Assembly (NCBI GenBank): GCA_029821875.1
Contig: JALGXW010000022.1
Span: forward strand, 1-59,533
Length of the DNA: 59,533 nt
DNA from: Candidatus Hebobacterum abditum
Lineage (GTDB): Bacteria > Armatimonadota > Hebobacteria > Hebobacterales > Hebobacteraceae
Reading direction: 5' to 3'
Positions 57,886 through 59,533 of the stretch are shown here, in pieces; position 1 is the first letter of the stretch; the number at the start of each line of letters is the position of its first letter. The position numbers were made by a program, and so were the translations under genes. The notes beneath the pieces are model-generated. The model was given only the letters and a program-made list of their open reading frames with translations, had not been told where the DNA came from and did not search any database.

Positions 57886-58323
57886 ATGTACTGGGGTTAC
57901 CTGTCGCTCGGATTGCTCCTGTTTGTCCTGGCAGGTCTGCTCATCGCGTCGGCGGTGTACGAGGGGGGCACACTGGTGTGGACAACCGGCATGCTAGCTC
58001 TCCTGCTGGGAGCCCTGAGCACAGGTGCCGCACTTCTTGCGTCGCGCTCCCCCCGTGCGGCGGGTGCGGGGCCTGAACCGGCCGCAGTATCGGACCCATC
58101 AGCAGTTCCAAGACTGGGCGAGATGCTCGTGAAGAGCGGCCTGATTTCGAGGGCGGACCTGGACAGGGCGCTGAGCCGGCAGAAGGGTAGCACGAAACGC
58201 CTTGGCCAGCTCCTGGTTGAGATGGGAGTGATGACGCATGCGCAAGTCGCGGCGATACTGGAGGAGCAGCTTTCGAGGAGAGCCTTCCAGGCTCGCGGGG
58301 GGTCTCAAACAGAGACGGGCTGA
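57886..58323 (+). CDS. Membrane protein with MshEN (GspE N-terminal-like) domain
   Basis: A 145-residue protein. The N-terminus holds two hydrophobic helices (about 5-25 and 32-55). A proline/alanine linker leads to RLGEMLVKSGLISRADLDRA and RLGQLLVEMGVMTHAQVAAI. This repeat, GxLLVxxGxIxxxQLxxAL, is the MshEN domain found at the N-terminus of type II secretion/type IV pilus ATPases, where it binds c-di-GMP. Here it stands alone with a membrane anchor, so it may tether a c-di-GMP-responsive partner. ATG 57886 has GGAGG at 6 nt. Confidence 0.78.
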   Translation: MYWGYLSLGLLLFVLAGLLIASAVYEGGTLVWTTGMLALLLGALSTGAALLASRSPRAAGAGPEPAAVSDPSAVPRLGEMLVKSGLISRADLDRALSRQKGSTKRLGQLLVEMGVMTHAQVAAILEEQLSRRAFQARGGSQTETG

Positions 58324-58365
58324 GTAACCGAGGGGACACTCAGCCTGAGGTCAACAGGTACTGCG

Positions 58366-58404
58366 TGCGCGGATACGTGCCGCTTGGGAAGAAGCTACGG
58401 GGGC
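58366..58404 (+). repeat. 39-bp imperfect direct repeat, copy B
   Basis: TGCGCGGATACGTGCCGC, centre TTGGGAA, then GAAGCTACGGGGGC. It is enclosed by CGTGCGC (58364-58370) and GCGCACG (58403-58409), which can form a 7-bp stem. It lies 42 bp after the stop of the MshEN-domain gene and is in direct orientation to copy A. Confidence 0.7.
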
Positions 58405-58610
58405 GCACGGCGTCACTTCGACAGGGCTGTGCTCGTTTGGCGACATCTGCCCGTAAGGTGACCAGGACTGGCCGGCGTTGCTGCCGTAGATTGTCCCTGC
58501 TCAATCCCCGTGAAACCTGAGTATCGCGCAGAGCAGGGCCTCGCATCCTTTTCCGGCCGCGGAGAGCCCCCCACCCTCTCCGCGGTCGACCTTTTGGCCT
58601 CGGCCGCCCC

Positions 58611-59261
58611 TCACAGCGCCAACGGCACCAACCCCTCCTGCTTCCTCTGCAGGTCCTCGTCGAAGACGTGGGTGTAGACCTCGGTGGTCACCGGCGAGGA
58701 GTGCCCGAGCAGCTTCTGCACCTCCCGCAGGTTGAAGCCCTGGCGCAGCCACGTGGTGGCGGCCGTGTGCCTGAGTGTGTGAGGTGTCACCCGCTTCTCG
58801 ATACCGGCCCGCTCCGCATACCGCCTCACCATCTGCCTCACATACACCGGTGACACTGGCTTGCCCGCGCGGGTCCTGGCATCCACTTCTCGACCCGCGA
58901 TGGTGGCCGTCCCCTCGGCCCGGTCAGTGATGGTGGTGAACAGAGCCCGAGTGCGAATCCCGCGCTTCTTCCTCACGGCCCGCCACGCGTCCAGCGCCTG
59001 CGCGGTCTGTGGGTCAAGCGGCACCGTTCTATCCTTGGCACCCTTCCCCCGCCAGACGTGCAGCGTGTGGTCGGATATGTCCTTGGTCTGGAGTGCCACC
59101 ACCTCACCCACGCGGAGACCACACCTGCCCATACAGAGGAGCATCGCGAGGTTGCGCACACCTGTTGGACTTCGCCGGTTCGCCTGTCTCACCAGAGCCG
59201 CCAACTCCTCCTCGGTGAGCACCTCGGGGAGATTCTTCGCCCGTTCCCTGCTGGCAACCAT
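58611..59261 (-). CDS. Tyrosine recombinase, catalytic domain only
   Basis: A 216-residue site-specific recombinase of the phage integrase/Xer fold. The active-site set is complete: Arg in GLRVGEV (about residue 50), Lys in GKGAKDR (about 74), His-Thr-Leu-Arg in HTLRHTAATTWL (about 162-172), His in LLGHSS and Tyr in TTEVYTHV. It begins LPEVLTEEELAAL, where the catalytic domain normally starts, so the usual N-terminal SAM-like DNA-binding domain (about 80-100 residues) is missing. The size is like FimB-type inversion enzymes. AAGGAGG lies 8 nt before the ATG. A promoter with three repeated motifs and a mini-ORF precede it. Confidence 0.85.
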   Translation of the reverse strand: MVASRERAKNLPEVLTEEELAALVRQANRRSPTGVRNLAMLLCMGRCGLRVGEVVALQTKDISDHTLHVWRGKGAKDRTVPLDPQTAQALDAWRAVRKKRGIRTRALFTTITDRAEGTATIAGREVDARTRAGKPVSPVYVRQMVRRYAERAGIEKRVTPHTLRHTAATTWLRQGFNLREVQKLLGHSSPVTTEVYTHVFDEDLQRKQEGLVPLAL

Positions 59262-59264
59262 GGC

Positions 59265-59303
59265 TCATGCCTCCTTCGCAGTGATACTATCGCCTTCTGA
59301 CAT
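59265..59303 (-). CDS. 12-codon leaderless mini-ORF before the recombinase
   Basis: ATG at 59303 opens MSEGDSITAKEA and a TGA stop. The ATG lies 7-8 bp after the -10 box, almost at the predicted transcription start, so translation would be leaderless. The stop is followed by GCC and then the recombinase ATG in the same frame. The recombinase ribosome-binding site is inside the mini-ORF. ITAKEA resembles the start of MerR-like excisionase proteins, so it may be a leftover or a regulatory leader peptide. Translation is not proven. Confidence 0.45.
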   Translation of the reverse strand: MSEGDSITAKEA

Positions 59304-59355
59304 TTTCGATAGTATATACCACGAGCAGAGCCCTGTCAAGTGAAAACGATAGTAT
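59283..59355 (-). promoter_or_regulatory. Three operator-like ATACTATCG motifs around the recombinase promoter
   Basis: CGATAGTAT (plus strand) occurs at 59307-59315 (overlapping the -10 box) and 59347-59355 (upstream of the -35 box). Its reverse complement ATACTATCG occurs at 59284-59292 (inside the mini-ORF). Copies lie on both sides of the promoter core, as in a repression loop or a cooperative autoregulatory array. The binding protein is unknown. Confidence 0.6.
59311..59339 (-). promoter_or_regulatory. Consensus promoter of the recombinase gene
   Basis: On the minus strand TTGACA (59339-59334), 17-bp spacer, TATACT (59316-59311). The -35 box is perfect and the -10 box matches five of six positions. 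The start site should be about 59304. Confidence 0.85.
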
Positions 59356-59533
59356 TTGCCTCGAATCCACCTGCTCGGCCCTCGCCTCTCCCACCTCCGT
59401 GCAGGCGCTGCTAGCCGGGCGTGGAACCCCTCTGCTTGTGAGCAGCAAATCAGTTCGTTCACACCTCCTCAGGCGTGGCGCGGGCACCAGACGCCTGCGC
59501 CACGAGAGCGGTCCCCGGCCCTGATGGCGGACG

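Noticed and set aside
59262-59303. Read-through of TGA joining the mini-ORF to the recombinase
   Set aside because: TGA is a normal stop for other genes in the window, and the recombinase has its own AAGGAGG and ATG. No selenocysteine element is visible. Coupling is the simpler reading.
1-59533. CRISPR array
   Set aside because: No regularly spaced repeats of CRISPR type and no cas genes were seen.

Overview
The window is 59.5 kb of high-GC bacterial chromosome with tightly packed genes in short, strand-switching operons. It holds no rRNA and no complete tRNA. The gene content suggests an uncultured environmental bacterium: SLH surface domains, an H-X9-DG domain, two large DUF6785-type membrane proteins, many sugar-acid and polysaccharide enzymes, and a DhnA aldolase paired with 3-dehydroquinate synthase II. 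Armatimonadota or a neighbouring phylum would fit, but this is an inference from gene content with low confidence.

Layout. 0-2.2 kb: the 5' end of tuf behind a near-consensus promoter, then an archaeal-type early shikimate gene pair. 2.3-4.4 kb: a DNA methyltransferase and an MFS transporter whose 3' ends overlap by 120 bp. 4.5-10 kb: an operon of a YtrA-type GntR repressor, an ABC ATPase and two tandem ABC-2 permeases, each fused to a predicted extracytoplasmic beta-propeller. 10-31 kb: a carbohydrate-catabolism region with a NagB-like isomerase/deaminase, PIG-L deacetylase, beta-helix lipoprotein, epimerase, hexapeptide acyltransferase, FAD oxidoreductase, GH10 xylanase, two DUF6785 membrane proteins, FG-GAP protein, amidohydrolase, sulfatase, aldo-keto reductase and heparinase II/III-like lyase. 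No classical sugar transporter is present, so the DUF6785 proteins are candidate uptake systems. 31-34.4 kb: an orphan DNA methyltransferase and RecD2 helicase. 34.4-48 kb: small secreted proteins, a 67-residue zinc-ribbon-like protein with strong expression signals, zinc alcohol dehydrogenase, a stand-alone methionine-synthase activation protein, two Gfo/Idh/MocA oxidoreductases, an H-X9-DG protein, a large metzincin-like SLH protein, an L,D-transpeptidase and an AEC transporter. 48-55.6 kb: a secreted DUF4139-like protein, N-acetylmuramoyl-L-alanine amidase, a fused EcfA-type ATPase, a thioredoxin-like secreted protein, a lipoprotein and a ferritin-like protein.

55.7-59.4 kb looks like mobile or recombination-active DNA. 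On the minus strand there is a pseudoknotted RNA-like sequence ending in a T-arm, resembling the 3' end of tmRNA. Beside it are two 10-bp direct repeats spaced one helical turn apart, then a frameshifted secreted-protein gene. Next comes a two-gene segment (a propeller-SLH protein and a MshEN-domain membrane protein, divergent) bounded by imperfect 39-bp direct repeats. Last is a tyrosine recombinase consisting only of the catalytic domain. It is read from a consensus promoter with three copies of a 9-bp operator-like motif, and is preceded by a 12-codon, apparently leaderless, in-frame mini-ORF. This end is the best candidate for something not previously described; the ABC permease-propeller fusions are the second.
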